From assembly GCA_963663975.2 (NCBI GenBank), contig CAXXRA010000006.1, forward strand, positions 445,909 to 509,908: 64,000 nucleotides of DNA. Direction: 5' to 3'. Below the pieces are notes generated by a model. That model ran no database searches and was not told the DNA's origin. It saw only the letters and a list, made by a program, of their open reading frames with translations. This document shows, piece by piece, positions 9,736-19,353 of the stretch (the first letter of the stretch is position 1; each line of letters opens with the position of its first letter). Position numbers and translations under genes: made by a program. The stretch is from JANQRX01 sp963663975 (GTDB taxonomy: Bacteria; Pseudomonadota; Alphaproteobacteria; Rhizobiales; Kaistiaceae).

Positions 9736-11406
9736 ATGCTGGTCGCGCTCACCATTCGCGACATTGTCGTCATTGACCGGCTGAGCATCAGTTTCGGAAC
9801 CGGCATGACCGTCTTCACCGGAGAGACGGGCGCCGGCAAGTCCATCCTGCTCGATGCCCTGTCGCTGGCCCTGGGTGCGCGCGGTGACGCTTCGCTGGTC
9901 CGTGCCGGGGCGAAACAGGGCGAGGTGGCGGCGGTCTTCGACCTTGCCGCCGACCATCCCGTACAGGCGCTGCTTGATGAGCGGGGTCTTGCGGTCGGCG
10001 ATCAACTGATTCTTCGACGGGTTCAGAATGCCGACGGTCGCAGCCGCGCCTTCGTCAACGACGAGCCGGTGTCGGTGGGCCTGATGCGTGACATCGGTGT
10101 CAGGTTGGTCGAGATCCACGGCCAGCACGACGACCGCGCGATGGTCGATGGCGCCAGGCACCGGGCGCTGCTCGACGCCTATGGCGGATTGGCCAAGGAA
10201 ACCACCATGGTGGCAGAGGCCTTCGCGGAGTGGCGTCGGCGCAGCCAGGACCTGAAGGAGTTGGGCGAACGGATCGCGGTCGCCCGTGCCGACCGGGAGT
10301 ATCTGCGCGCCGCCGTCGATGAACTCGTCGAATTGGCCCCCCAACCCGCCGAGGAAACCCACCTGGCCGACGCCCGACAGCGGATGATGCGGGTGGATAG
10401 GATTGCCTCCGACATTGCCGAGGCCCGCGATGTCGTCACCGGTGATGCTTCGCCGATTCCGATTCTGGCCAGCCTCGTTCGGCGACTGGAGCGCAAGGCG
10501 GAGGCGGCCGATGGGGTGCTTGATGCCTCCGTCCAGGCGCTCGACGCGGCGCTTTCGGCGTTGCAGGAGGCCGAAGCGGTTTTGGCGAACGCGATGGCGG
10601 CGGTGACGATCGATCCGGGTGAACTTGAACGCAGCGAGGAACGGCTGTTCGCGCTTCGCGCCGCCTCGCGCAAACACGCCGTTCCGGTATCGGAACTGGC
10701 CGATCTGACTAGTCGATTGGCGGCCGATCTCTCCGCTCTCGAGACCGGCGAGGAACGGCTGAAGGCGCTCGAAGCCGAAACCGGTCGGGCGCTCGACAAT
10801 TATCGGACCAATGCGGCGGCGCTGTCGGCGGCGCGTCGGCGTGCCGGCGAATTGCTGGCCACGGCGGTGGCGGCCGAGCTTCCCGATCTCAAGCTCGAGC
10901 GGGCGAGTTTCAACGTCGAAATCGCGACTGATACGGAGCGTGTTTCAGAGGTCGGCGCCGACGCGGTGGCGTTTGTGGTGCAGACCAATCCCGGCCAACG
11001 GCAGGGCCCGTTGATGAAGGTTGCCTCCGGTGGCGAGCTATCGCGATTCCTGCTGGCGCTGAAAGTCGCGCTGTCCGACAGGGGGTCGGCACCGACCCTG
11101 GTGTTCGACGAAGTCGACACCGCGGTCGGCGGTGCGGTCGCCGATGCTATCGGTTCGCGCCTGGCGCGGCTTGCCGATCGGGTGCAGGTGGTTTCGGTGA
11201 CCCATGCGCCACAAGTGGCGGCACGCGCCGGTGCTCATCTGCTGGTCGCCAAGGAAGCCATCGAGCGGGGCACGAAAGTGGCGACCAGCGTGGCCGGATT
11301 GAGCGGCGATTCACGGCGCGAGGAAATCGCCCGCATGCTTGCCGGGGCGACCGTGACCGATGAAGCTCGTGCGGCGGCGGACCGGCTGATTCTCGGCGCT
11401 GCCTGA
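9736..11406 (+). CDS. recN: DNA repair protein RecN
   Basis: An SMC-like ATPase used in double-strand-break repair. Of its 556 residues, the N-terminal Walker A is GETGAGKSILLDAL (about residues 34-47), and the QHDDRAMVD motif follows. A central coiled coil extends over about residues 160-360. The C-terminal ABC signature region is KVASGGELSRFLLALK, with the Walker B VFDEVDTAVGG and a VTHAPQVAARA switch His. The gene begins 25 bases after bamD. Length and motif order are normal. Confidence 0.96.
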   Translation: MLVALTIRDIVVIDRLSISFGTGMTVFTGETGAGKSILLDALSLALGARGDASLVRAGAKQGEVAAVFDLAADHPVQALLDERGLAVGDQLILRRVQNADGRSRAFVNDEPVSVGLMRDIGVRLVEIHGQHDDRAMVDGARHRALLDAYGGLAKETTMVAEAFAEWRRRSQDLKELGERIAVARADREYLRAAVDELVELAPQPAEETHLADARQRMMRVDRIASDIAEARDVVTGDASPIPILASLVRRLERKAEAADGVLDASVQALDAALSALQEAEAVLANAMAAVTIDPGELERSEERLFALRAASRKHAVPVSELADLTSRLAADLSALETGEERLKALEAETGRALDNYRTNAAALSAARRRAGELLATAVAAELPDLKLERASFNVEIATDTERVSEVGADAVAFVVQTNPGQRQGPLMKVASGGELSRFLLALKVALSDRGSAPTLVFDEVDTAVGGAVADAIGSRLARLADRVQVVSVTHAPQVAARAGAHLLVAKEAIERGTKVATSVAGLSGDSRREEIARMLAGATVTDEARAAADRLILGAA

Positions 11407-11414
11407 GCCATCGT

Positions 11415-11633
11415 GTGGGGGTGGGCGGCGGTACTGCTCGTTCGCTGACCAGTACGGCGACCGCCAGCGGCGTTGTCGGACCGCTGGTAGGCGGGGGGCT
11501 GTTCGGCTTCTTCATCGGTCAATGCGCTCCGGTGCGCCTGCGCGGAAGCGCCTTTCTGGTCGGCGCGCCGTTGTTTGCGGTCGCGCTGGGTCCTTACTGG
11601 CGGGATCACCCGAATGGGGACACAAACAGATAG
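11415..11633 (+). CDS. Possible small hydrophobic protein in the recN-ligA gap
   Basis: The 298-base gap between recN and ligA holds one open frame of 72 codons with a Gly-rich hydrophobic stretch (GVVGPLVGGGLFGFFIG). I do not recognise it, it starts with GTG, and no convincing ribosome site precedes it. It may be non-coding. Nothing else was seen in the gap except a short purine-poor stretch before ligA. Confidence 0.2.
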   Translation: MGVGGGTARSLTSTATASGVVGPLVGGGLFGFFIGQCAPVRLRGSAFLVGAPLFAVALGPYWRDHPNGDTNR

Positions 11634-11704
11634 AATGAGCTGCGCCGGCGGCATGCCGTGGCGTATCGAATGAGTAAAATTCTGACCGATCACAGGGTGC
11701 GCCA

Positions 11705-13855
11705 TTGACCGACAAGATCACATTGCGGCCGGTCGAAGACCTGACCGAGGCCCAGGCGAAAGCCGAACTCAAACGTCTTGCCGGCGAGATCGCGGCCCAC
11801 GACCGCCGCTACTATCAGCAGGACGCACCGAGCGTCAGCGACGCCGACTATGACGCGTTGCGCCGGCGAAACGCCGCAATAGAAGCGTCCTTTCCGCTGC
11901 TCAAGCGAAGCGACAGCCCGAGCGCCAGGGTCGGTTCGGCACCCGCCAGCGGCTTCGCCAAGGTCACCCACGCCGTGCCCATGCTGTCGCTCGGCAACGC
12001 CTTCGCGCCCGAAGACGTGGCTGACTTTGTCGCCAAAGTCCGGCGCTTCCTGGGGTTGGCCGGGGACGACGTGGTCGAAATTGCGGCCGAGCCCAAAATC
12101 GACGGCCTGTCCTGTTCGGTGCGTTATGAGCAGCAATCGCTGGTCACCGCCGCCACCCGCGGCGACGGCTTTGAAGGCGAGGACGTGACCGCCAATTTCC
12201 GCACACTGGAGGGCATCCCGGAGCGCCTGCCTGATGACGCGCCGGCGATCATCGAGGTCCGCGGCGAAGTGTTCATGAGCCATGACGATTTTGCGGCGCT
12301 GAATGAGCGGGCGGCGAGGGAGAACGGTCGCACGTATGCCAATCCGCGTGCCTCGGCCGCCGGATCGCTGCGCCAGATCGACCCATCGGTGACGGCCTCC
12401 CGCAATCTGCGGTTTTTCGCCTATGCCTGGGGAGAGATCGACGACTTGCCGAGCCTCACCCAGAGCGGCATGGTCGAGGCCTTCGCCGCGTGGGGGTTTC
12501 CGACCAACCCGATGATGCGGGTATGCCGATCGGTAGAGGAGGCGCTTGAATTCTACCGCGATGTCGAAGGCCGGCGGGCGACGCTCGGCTACGACATCGA
12601 CGGCGTCGTCTACAAGATCGATCGCCTCGACTGGCAGGAACGCCTCGGCTTTGTCACGCGAAATCCGCGCTGGGCGATCGCCCATAAATTCGCCGCCGAG
12701 CAGGCGATTACCATCCTGCGCGGCATCGATATCCAGGTTGGCAGGACAGGCGCGTTGTCGCCGGTGGCCCGCCTCGAACCGGTCACGGTGGGCGGGGTCG
12801 TGGTCACCAATGCGACGCTTCACAACGCCGACTACATCAAGGGCCTTGGCTCGGATGGAAGTCCGATCCGCGACGGCAAGGATCTTCGCATCGGCGACAC
12901 CGTCACGGTGCAGCGCGCCGGCGACGTCATTCCGCAGGTTGTCGATGTCGATCTGACCAAGCGTCCGGCGGCCGCCGTGCCCTATGTTTTCCCGGATCGT
13001 TGTCCCCGCTGCGACAGCCATGCTGCCCGCGAGATCAACCCCAAGACAGGTCGGGCCGACGCCGTCACTCGTTGCACCGGCGCGTTGATTTGCCCGGCCC
13101 AGTCGGTCCAGCGCCTCAAGCACTTCGTCTCGCGCAATGCCTTCGATATCGAAGGCCTGGGCTCCAAGCAGATCGTTGCCTTCCACGACGAGGGGCTGAT
13201 CACCACGGCGGCGGACATCTTCTCGCTGAGGCGGCGGGACCAGGCGTCGAAGACGAAACTTGCCGAGCGCGAAGGCTACGGCGCGACCTCTGTCGACAAT
13301 CTGTTCGCCGCCATCGACGAACGGCGAACCATCTCCCTGCACCGATTCATCTTCGCCCTGGGTATCCGCCATGTGGGTGAGGGTATTGCGAAGCTGCTGG
13401 CGCGCAATTACGGGTCCTACCAGGCGTTCCAGGCGGCGCTGGTCGAGGCCGCCGATACCCAGTCGGAAGCGTACGTGGATTTGGTCGCCATTGACGGCAT
13501 CGGCGACGTGGTCGGCCAGGCGCTGGTCGAGTTCTATGCCGAGGAGCACAATCGCGACGCCATCGCGGCACTGCTCGCCGAATTGACCGTTGAGGTGGCT
13601 GAGCAGACGGACACGACGGCCTCGCCGATTGCCGGTCAGACCGTCGTGTTTACCGGCTCGTTGGAACGTATGTCCCGCGATGAAGCCAAGGCGATGGCGG
13701 AGAGGTTGGGCGCAAAGGTTGCCGGCTCGGTGTCGTCGAAGACCAAACTGGTGATCGCCGGGCCCGGCGCCGGGTCCAAACTCAAGCAGGCACAGAAGCA
13801 CGGCGTCGAGGTGATCGACGAGGATGGCTGGTTCGAGCTGGTCGGCGAGGTCTAG
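11705..13855 (+). CDS. ligA: NAD-dependent DNA ligase LigA
   Basis: Seals nicks in duplex DNA during replication and repair using NAD+. Of its 716 residues, the Ia-domain YYQQDAPSVSDADYD binds NMN, and the adenylated lysine is in EPKIDGLSC (near residue 122). The four-Cys zinc finger starts with CPRCDSHAA and ends in CTGALICPAQ. Helix-hairpin-helix repeats follow (IRHVGEGIAKLLA, AIDGIGDVVGQAL), and a C-terminal BRCT domain begins near VVFTGSLERMSRDEAKA. The start codon appears to be TTG at 11705. Confidence 0.96.
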   Translation: MTDKITLRPVEDLTEAQAKAELKRLAGEIAAHDRRYYQQDAPSVSDADYDALRRRNAAIEASFPLLKRSDSPSARVGSAPASGFAKVTHAVPMLSLGNAFAPEDVADFVAKVRRFLGLAGDDVVEIAAEPKIDGLSCSVRYEQQSLVTAATRGDGFEGEDVTANFRTLEGIPERLPDDAPAIIEVRGEVFMSHDDFAALNERAARENGRTYANPRASAAGSLRQIDPSVTASRNLRFFAYAWGEIDDLPSLTQSGMVEAFAAWGFPTNPMMRVCRSVEEALEFYRDVEGRRATLGYDIDGVVYKIDRLDWQERLGFVTRNPRWAIAHKFAAEQAITILRGIDIQVGRTGALSPVARLEPVTVGGVVVTNATLHNADYIKGLGSDGSPIRDGKDLRIGDTVTVQRAGDVIPQVVDVDLTKRPAAAVPYVFPDRCPRCDSHAAREINPKTGRADAVTRCTGALICPAQSVQRLKHFVSRNAFDIEGLGSKQIVAFHDEGLITTAADIFSLRRRDQASKTKLAEREGYGATSVDNLFAAIDERRTISLHRFIFALGIRHVGEGIAKLLARNYGSYQAFQAALVEAADTQSEAYVDLVAIDGIGDVVGQALVEFYAEEHNRDAIAALLAELTVEVAEQTDTTASPIAGQTVVFTGSLERMSRDEAKAMAERLGAKVAGSVSSKTKLVIAGPGAGSKLKQAQKHGVEVIDEDGWFELVGEV

Positions 13856-13891
13856 ACCGGAAGTCCGGGCTAACCCGCACCATGGGTCTGA

Positions 13892-15715
13892 TCAGCTGTC
13901 CAGCGGGCGTGTCGCTTCGGCCAGCCATGCCCGCTCGGCGTCATCGAGGAGATGGTCCAGACGAGCGCTCAGCCCGGCGTGATAGGCATCCAGCCAACCG
14001 ATCTCATCCGCGTTCAGCAACGACACATCGACGAGACGACGGTCGATCGGACAGAGCGAGATCGTCTCGAATTCGAGCATGTCGCGCTCGCCGTCCGGGA
14101 TCGGTCGGCTCTGCCGGACAACGATCAGGTTTTCGATCCGGATGCCGTAACTGCCGGCCTTGTAGTAGCCGGGCTCGTTGGACAGGATCATGCCCGTCTC
14201 CAGCGCCACCGATCCGAGCTTGGAGATACGTGCCGGACCTTCATGGACGGACAGAAACGATCCGATGCCGTGCCCGGTGCCGTGATCGTAGTCGAGCCCG
14301 GCCTGCCATAGTGACTGACGCGCCAGCGTGTCGATCTGCGCGCCGCTGGTTCCGGTCGGAAAGATGGCGGTGGCGAGGGCGATGTGGCCCTTCAGCACGC
14401 GGGTGAAGCGATCGCGAATTTCGTCGCTTGGCGTGCCGATCGGCACGGTCCTGGTGATGTCGGTGGTGCCGTCGCGGTACTGGCCGCCGGAATCGGTGAG
14501 GTACAACGATCCCGGCGTCAGTTTCAGCGAGGTTTCGGGCGTGACCCGATAGTGGACGATGGCTCCGTTCGGACCGGCACCGGAAATGGTGTCGAACGAA
14601 ACGTCGACCAGTTCCGAGCGATCCTGGCGGGCTGTCTCGACGCGGAACGCGGCAAGCCGCTCGGCCGCGGCGATCTCATCGACCTGACCGCCTGCGCCGA
14701 CACGGTCGAGCCAGGCGAGAAACCGCACCATCGCCGCACCGTCGCGCACCTGAGCGGCGCGGGCGCCCGTCAACTCGGTCTCGTTCTTTTTAGCCTTGGG
14801 CAGGGCGGTCGGGTCCCGGCCCTTGAGGATGCGGCCGCCGGCCTCGGTGACCGCGGTGGCGATGGCATCGGCGGTCACATCGGCGTCCACCAGGACCGCG
14901 GACGATCCCAGATCGGCCAGCGACTGCGGCAATTCGCCGATGTCCCTCAGGCGGGCGTGGCCGGCGAGATAGGCGCGGACGGAATTGGAGAGCTTGCGAC
15001 CGTCGATGAAGAGATCGGGTGAGGCCGCGGCGTGCAGGATGGCAAAGGCCAGCGCGACTGGATTGTGGGCGATATCGGTGCCGCGAATATTGAAGGTCCA
15101 GGCGATCGAGTCCGGCTGGGTCAGGATCGCGGCGTCGGCCTTGTTCGCCCCGAGATGCTGTTGAAGCGCTGCGATCTTGTCGGCCGCCTCGCGGCCGGCA
15201 AACTCAATCGGGTGCAGGGTCACCGCACCCGCCGGCGGGTCGGGCCGGTCCTTCCACAACCGGTCGATGGGGTTGTTCGGGACGGCGACGAGTTCCGCGC
15301 CCGCGCCGAGGCATTTGGCCGCCATGCGTTCGGCTTGCGCGATCGTGGTCAGCCACGGATCGTAGCCGATACGTTGACCCGCGGTGATTTGTCCGGCGAT
15401 CCAGTCGGATGGCGATATGGTGCCGACATCAACGTGCTCGAAGATGTCGGTATCGGTCTGGCCCGCCGCCTGCAGGGTATAGCGGCCGTCGACGAACAGC
15501 GCCGCCCGATCCTTCATGATGATCGCGGTTCCGGCCGAGCCGGTGAAGCCGGTCAACCAGGCGAGACGTTCGGCCGAAGGCGGCAGATACTCACTTTGAT
15601 GTTCGTCTGCGTGGGGCACCAGGAACCCGTCGAGGCTGTCGGCGGCCAACAGTGTGCGCAGCTCCTTGACGCGCCCGGCATGGACGGTCGTGGTCGGTTG
15701 GGAAGGCTCGGTCAT
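13892..15715 (-). CDS. Aminopeptidase P family protein (Xaa-Pro aminopeptidase, M24B)
   Basis: A metallopeptidase that removes an N-terminal residue before proline. Two creatinase-like N-terminal domains precede a pita-bread catalytic domain. The metal ligands are visible: the Asp pair in LTDSGGQYRDGTTD, His in GHGIGSFLSVHEGP, Glu in NEPGYYKAG and Glu in GIRIENLIVV. About 607 residues, the length of the three-domain eukaryote-like subclass. I chose the ATG at 15715, five bases after AGAAGG, rather than the GTG two codons upstream. It is convergent with ligA, 36 bases away. Confidence 0.92.
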   Translation of the reverse strand: MTEPSQPTTTVHAGRVKELRTLLAADSLDGFLVPHADEHQSEYLPPSAERLAWLTGFTGSAGTAIIMKDRAALFVDGRYTLQAAGQTDTDIFEHVDVGTISPSDWIAGQITAGQRIGYDPWLTTIAQAERMAAKCLGAGAELVAVPNNPIDRLWKDRPDPPAGAVTLHPIEFAGREAADKIAALQQHLGANKADAAILTQPDSIAWTFNIRGTDIAHNPVALAFAILHAAASPDLFIDGRKLSNSVRAYLAGHARLRDIGELPQSLADLGSSAVLVDADVTADAIATAVTEAGGRILKGRDPTALPKAKKNETELTGARAAQVRDGAAMVRFLAWLDRVGAGGQVDEIAAAERLAAFRVETARQDRSELVDVSFDTISGAGPNGAIVHYRVTPETSLKLTPGSLYLTDSGGQYRDGTTDITRTVPIGTPSDEIRDRFTRVLKGHIALATAIFPTGTSGAQIDTLARQSLWQAGLDYDHGTGHGIGSFLSVHEGPARISKLGSVALETGMILSNEPGYYKAGSYGIRIENLIVVRQSRPIPDGERDMLEFETISLCPIDRRLVDVSLLNADEIGWLDAYHAGLSARLDHLLDDAERAWLAEATRPLDS

Positions 15716-15724
15716 CGCCACCTT

Positions 15725-15971
15725 CTAGAGCCCTTTCAACCAATTCGGGGTCAATTCTGTTTCACGATTGGCGAGGCGAACCAGCGTCGAAACGATGGAC
15801 GGGCGATGCCTCCGCATCGTTCTAGATTGGTTCGGCGTTGGGCGCCAGCCAATCAACAAACCCGAAGGGACGGGCTATTTTGCGCCAATTCCTGCGCCAA
15901 ATCTCTTGACCGTATCCCCGATACGCTCTCGCTCCGTCAGAATGGCTCCGAGTTGGCTGGAAGGGCTCAAG
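15725..15971. repeat. MITE-like palindromic element, copy 1 (right arm decayed)
   Basis: The 49-base left arm at 15725-15773 begins CTAGAGCCCTTTC and ends TTTCACGATTGGCG. It matches the left arm of the element at 46996 with three differences. The interior also resembles that element (GAAACGATG, then a short GATGC hairpin). The right arm at about 15948-15971 is degenerate (GAGTTGGCTGGAAGGGCTC). Its last bases touch the prmA stop codon. The element fills the gap between prmA and the aminopeptidase gene and carries no gene. Confidence 0.75.
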
Positions 15972-16884
15972 GGACAAAGCGCGGCCGCTTGAATTCGCGC
16001 CCGGGCTTGCCGACAATAACGGTCCGCCAGCCGTCGACCGTCAACCAGTCCATCAGGCGAAAGCCGATATTGCGGTAGGTCGCGACGATGCGCCTCATGT
16101 GCTCGGGCAGGAGGCCGGACAGGATCAACGTCGCACCCGGCGCTGCCACCCGGAACAAGGAGGGCGCCATATCGGCCAGCGGGGCGGCCAGAATGTTGGC
16201 GATGATGAGATCGAACGGCCCCAGCGTGCGAAACGCCGCGTGGTTGGTGCCGGCGGCCTGGACGATGCGGACCCGGCCGGGCACGCAATTGGCGCGACAA
16301 TTGGCTCGCGCGGCGTCGACGGCGACCGGGTCGATGTCGGTCGCCAGGACGGGAATACCGGCCGCCTTGGCCACGGCGATGGCCAGAATGCCGGAGCCCG
16401 TTCCGATGTCGGCGGCGTTTCTCGCCGTGCGCGGTTTCAGCGCTCGGCCGATCGCCGCCAGGCATCCGATCGTGGTGCCGTGATGCCCCGTGCCGAACGC
16501 CAGCCCGGCCTCGATCTCGAGGGTGACATCGTTGGCCCGGGCAACGTCGCGGTCGTGCCGGCCGTGGACGAGAAATCTGCCGGTGCGGACCGGGCGGAGC
16601 CCGGCGAGGCTTTGCGCGACCCAGTCCGCCGTCGCCAGCCTCTTCACCGCAAACGATGCCTTGTCCAGCCCGGCCTTGACCAGGATCGGTGCCGCCAGCC
16701 GTTCGAGCGCCCGGGCCGGCGGCGGCCGGTTGAAGTGGATCGTGACCTCGGCCATGCCGGGCTCGATTTCGTGAACCACGACGGGAAGCGCCTCGAAGCG
16801 AAGTTCACCGCCGAGACCGGCGGCCAGGGACCGAGCGACAGCCATCGGCAGGACCATGGTCGCGGTGTAGCTGACGGTGCTCAT
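15967..16884 (-). CDS. prmA: Ribosomal protein L11 methyltransferase PrmA
   Basis: An S-adenosylmethionine-dependent methyltransferase that trimethylates ribosomal protein L11. The SAM-binding motif I is AADIGTGSGILAIAVAK, and the catalytic-loop-like FDLIIANILAAPL follows. Upstream, EAGLAFGTGHHGTT matches the PrmA-specific substrate motif. The ATG at 16884 gives 305 residues. Longer in-frame readings enter the helicase gene and look non-native. It starts 20 bases after the helicase stop, so the two are probably cotranscribed. Confidence 0.93.
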   Translation of the reverse strand: MSTVSYTATMVLPMAVARSLAAGLGGELRFEALPVVVHEIEPGMAEVTIHFNRPPPARALERLAAPILVKAGLDKASFAVKRLATADWVAQSLAGLRPVRTGRFLVHGRHDRDVARANDVTLEIEAGLAFGTGHHGTTIGCLAAIGRALKPRTARNAADIGTGSGILAIAVAKAAGIPVLATDIDPVAVDAARANCRANCVPGRVRIVQAAGTNHAAFRTLGPFDLIIANILAAPLADMAPSLFRVAAPGATLILSGLLPEHMRRIVATYRNIGFRLMDWLTVDGWRTVIVGKPGREFKRPRFVP

Positions 16885-16903
16885 CACCGTGGGCGCGGCC
16901 GGA

Positions 16904-19279
16904 TTAATGGCGTTCGACGAACGAGTCGAGCACGCGCTTGCGGCCGGCTTTCTCGAAATCGATGATGAGTTTGTTGCCGTCGATGACGGCGATCCGGCCA
17001 TAGCCGAACTTCTGATGAAAAACGCGCTCGCCGGCCTCGTAGTCGGATTCGCCGCCAATGACGCTCTTGGCCACCAGTTCGCCTTCGATCAGCCGCGGGC
17101 CCGATGTCAGCGGTCCGTCATGACGTCCGGCCGGCCTGGCCTCGGCATTGGCGCGCTGATTGCGTTGGGCGCGCCGCCAGCCGGGGGTGGCATAGGTATT
17201 GGAAAACGGGTCGCGCAGATCGAACCGGCTGGCACCGTATGATCCCGATCCGTAGCCGCCATAGCCGGAATCCCCCTCGACGACATCGACATGGGCCTCG
17301 GGCAGCTCATCGAGGAACCGTGAGGGAATCGTCGACTGCCACAAGCCGTGCATGCGCCGGTTGGACGCGAACCGGATGAGGGCGCGTTTGCGTGCCCTGG
17401 TGATGCCGACATAGGCCAGGCGGCGCTCCTCCTCAAGCCCGGCCCGGCCACTCTCATCGAGGGTACGCTGGGACGGAAACAGGCCATCCTCCCAGCCCGG
17501 CAGGATGACGGTGTCGAATTCCAGCCCCTTGGCCGAATGGAGCGTCATGATGTTGACGGCGTCGACATTGCCGGCCGCGTCCGTGTCCATCACCAGCGAC
17601 ACGTGCTCGAGAAAGCCGGTCATCGATTCGAACTGGTCCATCGACCGCACCAGTTCCTTGAGGTTTTCAAGGCGACCGGGTGCGTCGGCGGCACGGTCGG
17701 CCTGCCACATCTCGGTGTAGCCGGATTCCTCCAGAACGATCTCGGCGAGTTCGGTGTGGGGCACGGCGGAAAGTTGTCCACGCCAGCGTGCGAACGAGGC
17801 CAGTAGATCGCGCAGCGAGGCGCGTGCTCTGGAACTGATCTCGTCGGTCTCGACCATATCGGTTGCCGCTTGCATCAGCGGGACCTTGGTCGCGCGGGCG
17901 CGATTGTGCAGCAGCTTCACCGTCGCCGCGCCGATCCCGCGCCGCGGCGTGTTGACGACGCGCTCGAAGGCGAGGTCGTCGGCGGGCTGGACAGTCGCGC
18001 GGAAATAGGCGAGGGCGTCGCGGATTTCCGCCCGCTCATAGAATCGCGGACCACCGATCACCCGGTAGTTCAGTCCCAGGGTGACAAAACGGTCCTCGAA
18101 GGAGCGCATCTGGAAGGAGGCGCGCACCAGGATGGCGATTTCGTCGAGGGCGTGCTCGTCCCGCTGAAGCTGCTCGATCGCCTCGCCGACGGCACGGGCC
18201 TCTTCTTCGGAGTCCCACGACGAGGCCACCGTCACCTTTGCGTCCTCGGGATCGCTGATTTCGGTGAACAGCGTCTTGCCCAGACGGCCCTCATTGTGGG
18301 CGATCAAATGGGATGCTGCCCCCAGAATGTGTGCCGTCGAGCGGTAATTGCGTTCGAGCCGGATCACGCGGGCTCCGGGAAAATCCTTTTCGAAGCGCAG
18401 GATGTTGTCGACTTCGGCGCCACGCCAGCCATAGATCGACTGATCATCGTCGCCGACGCAGCAGATGTTGCGCTTGCCCTGGGCGAGCAGGCGAAGCCAG
18501 AGATACTGGGCGACATTGGTGTCCTGATATTCGTCGACCAGCATGTAGGCGAAGCGCTGTTGATAATCGGCCAGAACGTCGCCATGCCGCCGCATGATTG
18601 TCAGCGGCTCCAACACCAGATCGCCGAAATCGGCCGCGTTGAGGATCTTGAGGCGCTCCTGATAGGCCGCGTAGAGCTTCCGGCCGCGCCCGTCGGCAAA
18701 AGCGCGGCCGTCGGCTTCGGGCACCTCGGCGGGCGTCAGCCCGCGGTTCTTCCAGTGGTCGATCAATCCGGCCAGCTGACGGGCCGGCCACCGTTTTTCG
18801 TCGATATTGGCTGCCTGGATGATCTGCTTCATCAGACGGACCTGGTCGTCGGCGTCCAGGATAGTGAAATCGGATCTTAGATTGGCCATTTCGGCGTGCC
18901 GGCGGAGCATCCTTGCGCCGATCGAGTGGAAGGTGCCGAGCCACTGCATACCTTCCACCACGCCGCCGATCAGACCGCCGACACGTTGCTTCATTTCCCG
19001 CGCCGCCTTGTTGGTGAAGGTGACCGACAGGATCTGCCACGGTCGCGCCCGGCCGGAGGCGAGCAGATGGGCGACACGGGTGGTCAGCACACGCGTCTTG
19101 CCGGTGCCGGCTCCGGCCAGCACCAGCACCGGGCCATCGGTTTCCTCGACCGCGGTCCGCTGCTCGGGGTTCAGCCCGTCGAGATAGGAGGTCCCGCGCC
19201 CGCGCGCAGCTCGGGCGGCGATGCCGTCCGTTCTGGCGGCCGGCCGATCGCCGTCCAGGCGCTCGACGGGATCATTCAT
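16904..19279 (-). CDS. uvrD: UvrD/PcrA-type ATP-dependent DNA helicase
   Basis: A superfamily 1A 3'-5' helicase for excision and mismatch repair and for removing recombinase filaments. Of its 791 residues, the Q-motif is LDGLNPEQRTAV, Walker A LAGAGTGKTRVL, Walker B VDEYQDTNVAQ, motif III GDDDQSIYGWRGA, motif IV RLERNYRST, motif V TLHSAKGLEFD and motif VI YVGITRARKRA. The C-terminus has the tudor-like VFHQKFGYGRIAVIDGNK used for RNA polymerase contact in PcrA/UvrD. The name UvrD versus PcrA is a matter of convention. Confidence 0.95.
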   Translation of the reverse strand: MNDPVERLDGDRPAARTDGIAARAARGRGTSYLDGLNPEQRTAVEETDGPVLVLAGAGTGKTRVLTTRVAHLLASGRARPWQILSVTFTNKAAREMKQRVGGLIGGVVEGMQWLGTFHSIGARMLRRHAEMANLRSDFTILDADDQVRLMKQIIQAANIDEKRWPARQLAGLIDHWKNRGLTPAEVPEADGRAFADGRGRKLYAAYQERLKILNAADFGDLVLEPLTIMRRHGDVLADYQQRFAYMLVDEYQDTNVAQYLWLRLLAQGKRNICCVGDDDQSIYGWRGAEVDNILRFEKDFPGARVIRLERNYRSTAHILGAASHLIAHNEGRLGKTLFTEISDPEDAKVTVASSWDSEEEARAVGEAIEQLQRDEHALDEIAILVRASFQMRSFEDRFVTLGLNYRVIGGPRFYERAEIRDALAYFRATVQPADDLAFERVVNTPRRGIGAATVKLLHNRARATKVPLMQAATDMVETDEISSRARASLRDLLASFARWRGQLSAVPHTELAEIVLEESGYTEMWQADRAADAPGRLENLKELVRSMDQFESMTGFLEHVSLVMDTDAAGNVDAVNIMTLHSAKGLEFDTVILPGWEDGLFPSQRTLDESGRAGLEEERRLAYVGITRARKRALIRFASNRRMHGLWQSTIPSRFLDELPEAHVDVVEGDSGYGGYGSGSYGASRFDLRDPFSNTYATPGWRRAQRNQRANAEARPAGRHDGPLTSGPRLIEGELVAKSVIGGESDYEAGERVFHQKFGYGRIAVIDGNKLIIDFEKAGRKRVLDSFVERH

Positions 19280-19353
19280 GGCATGGCTCGAATCTCGTTT
19301 GTCGGGAGAACACTATAGCAACATATGGGATGGCCGCGGGCGTCCGGAAACTT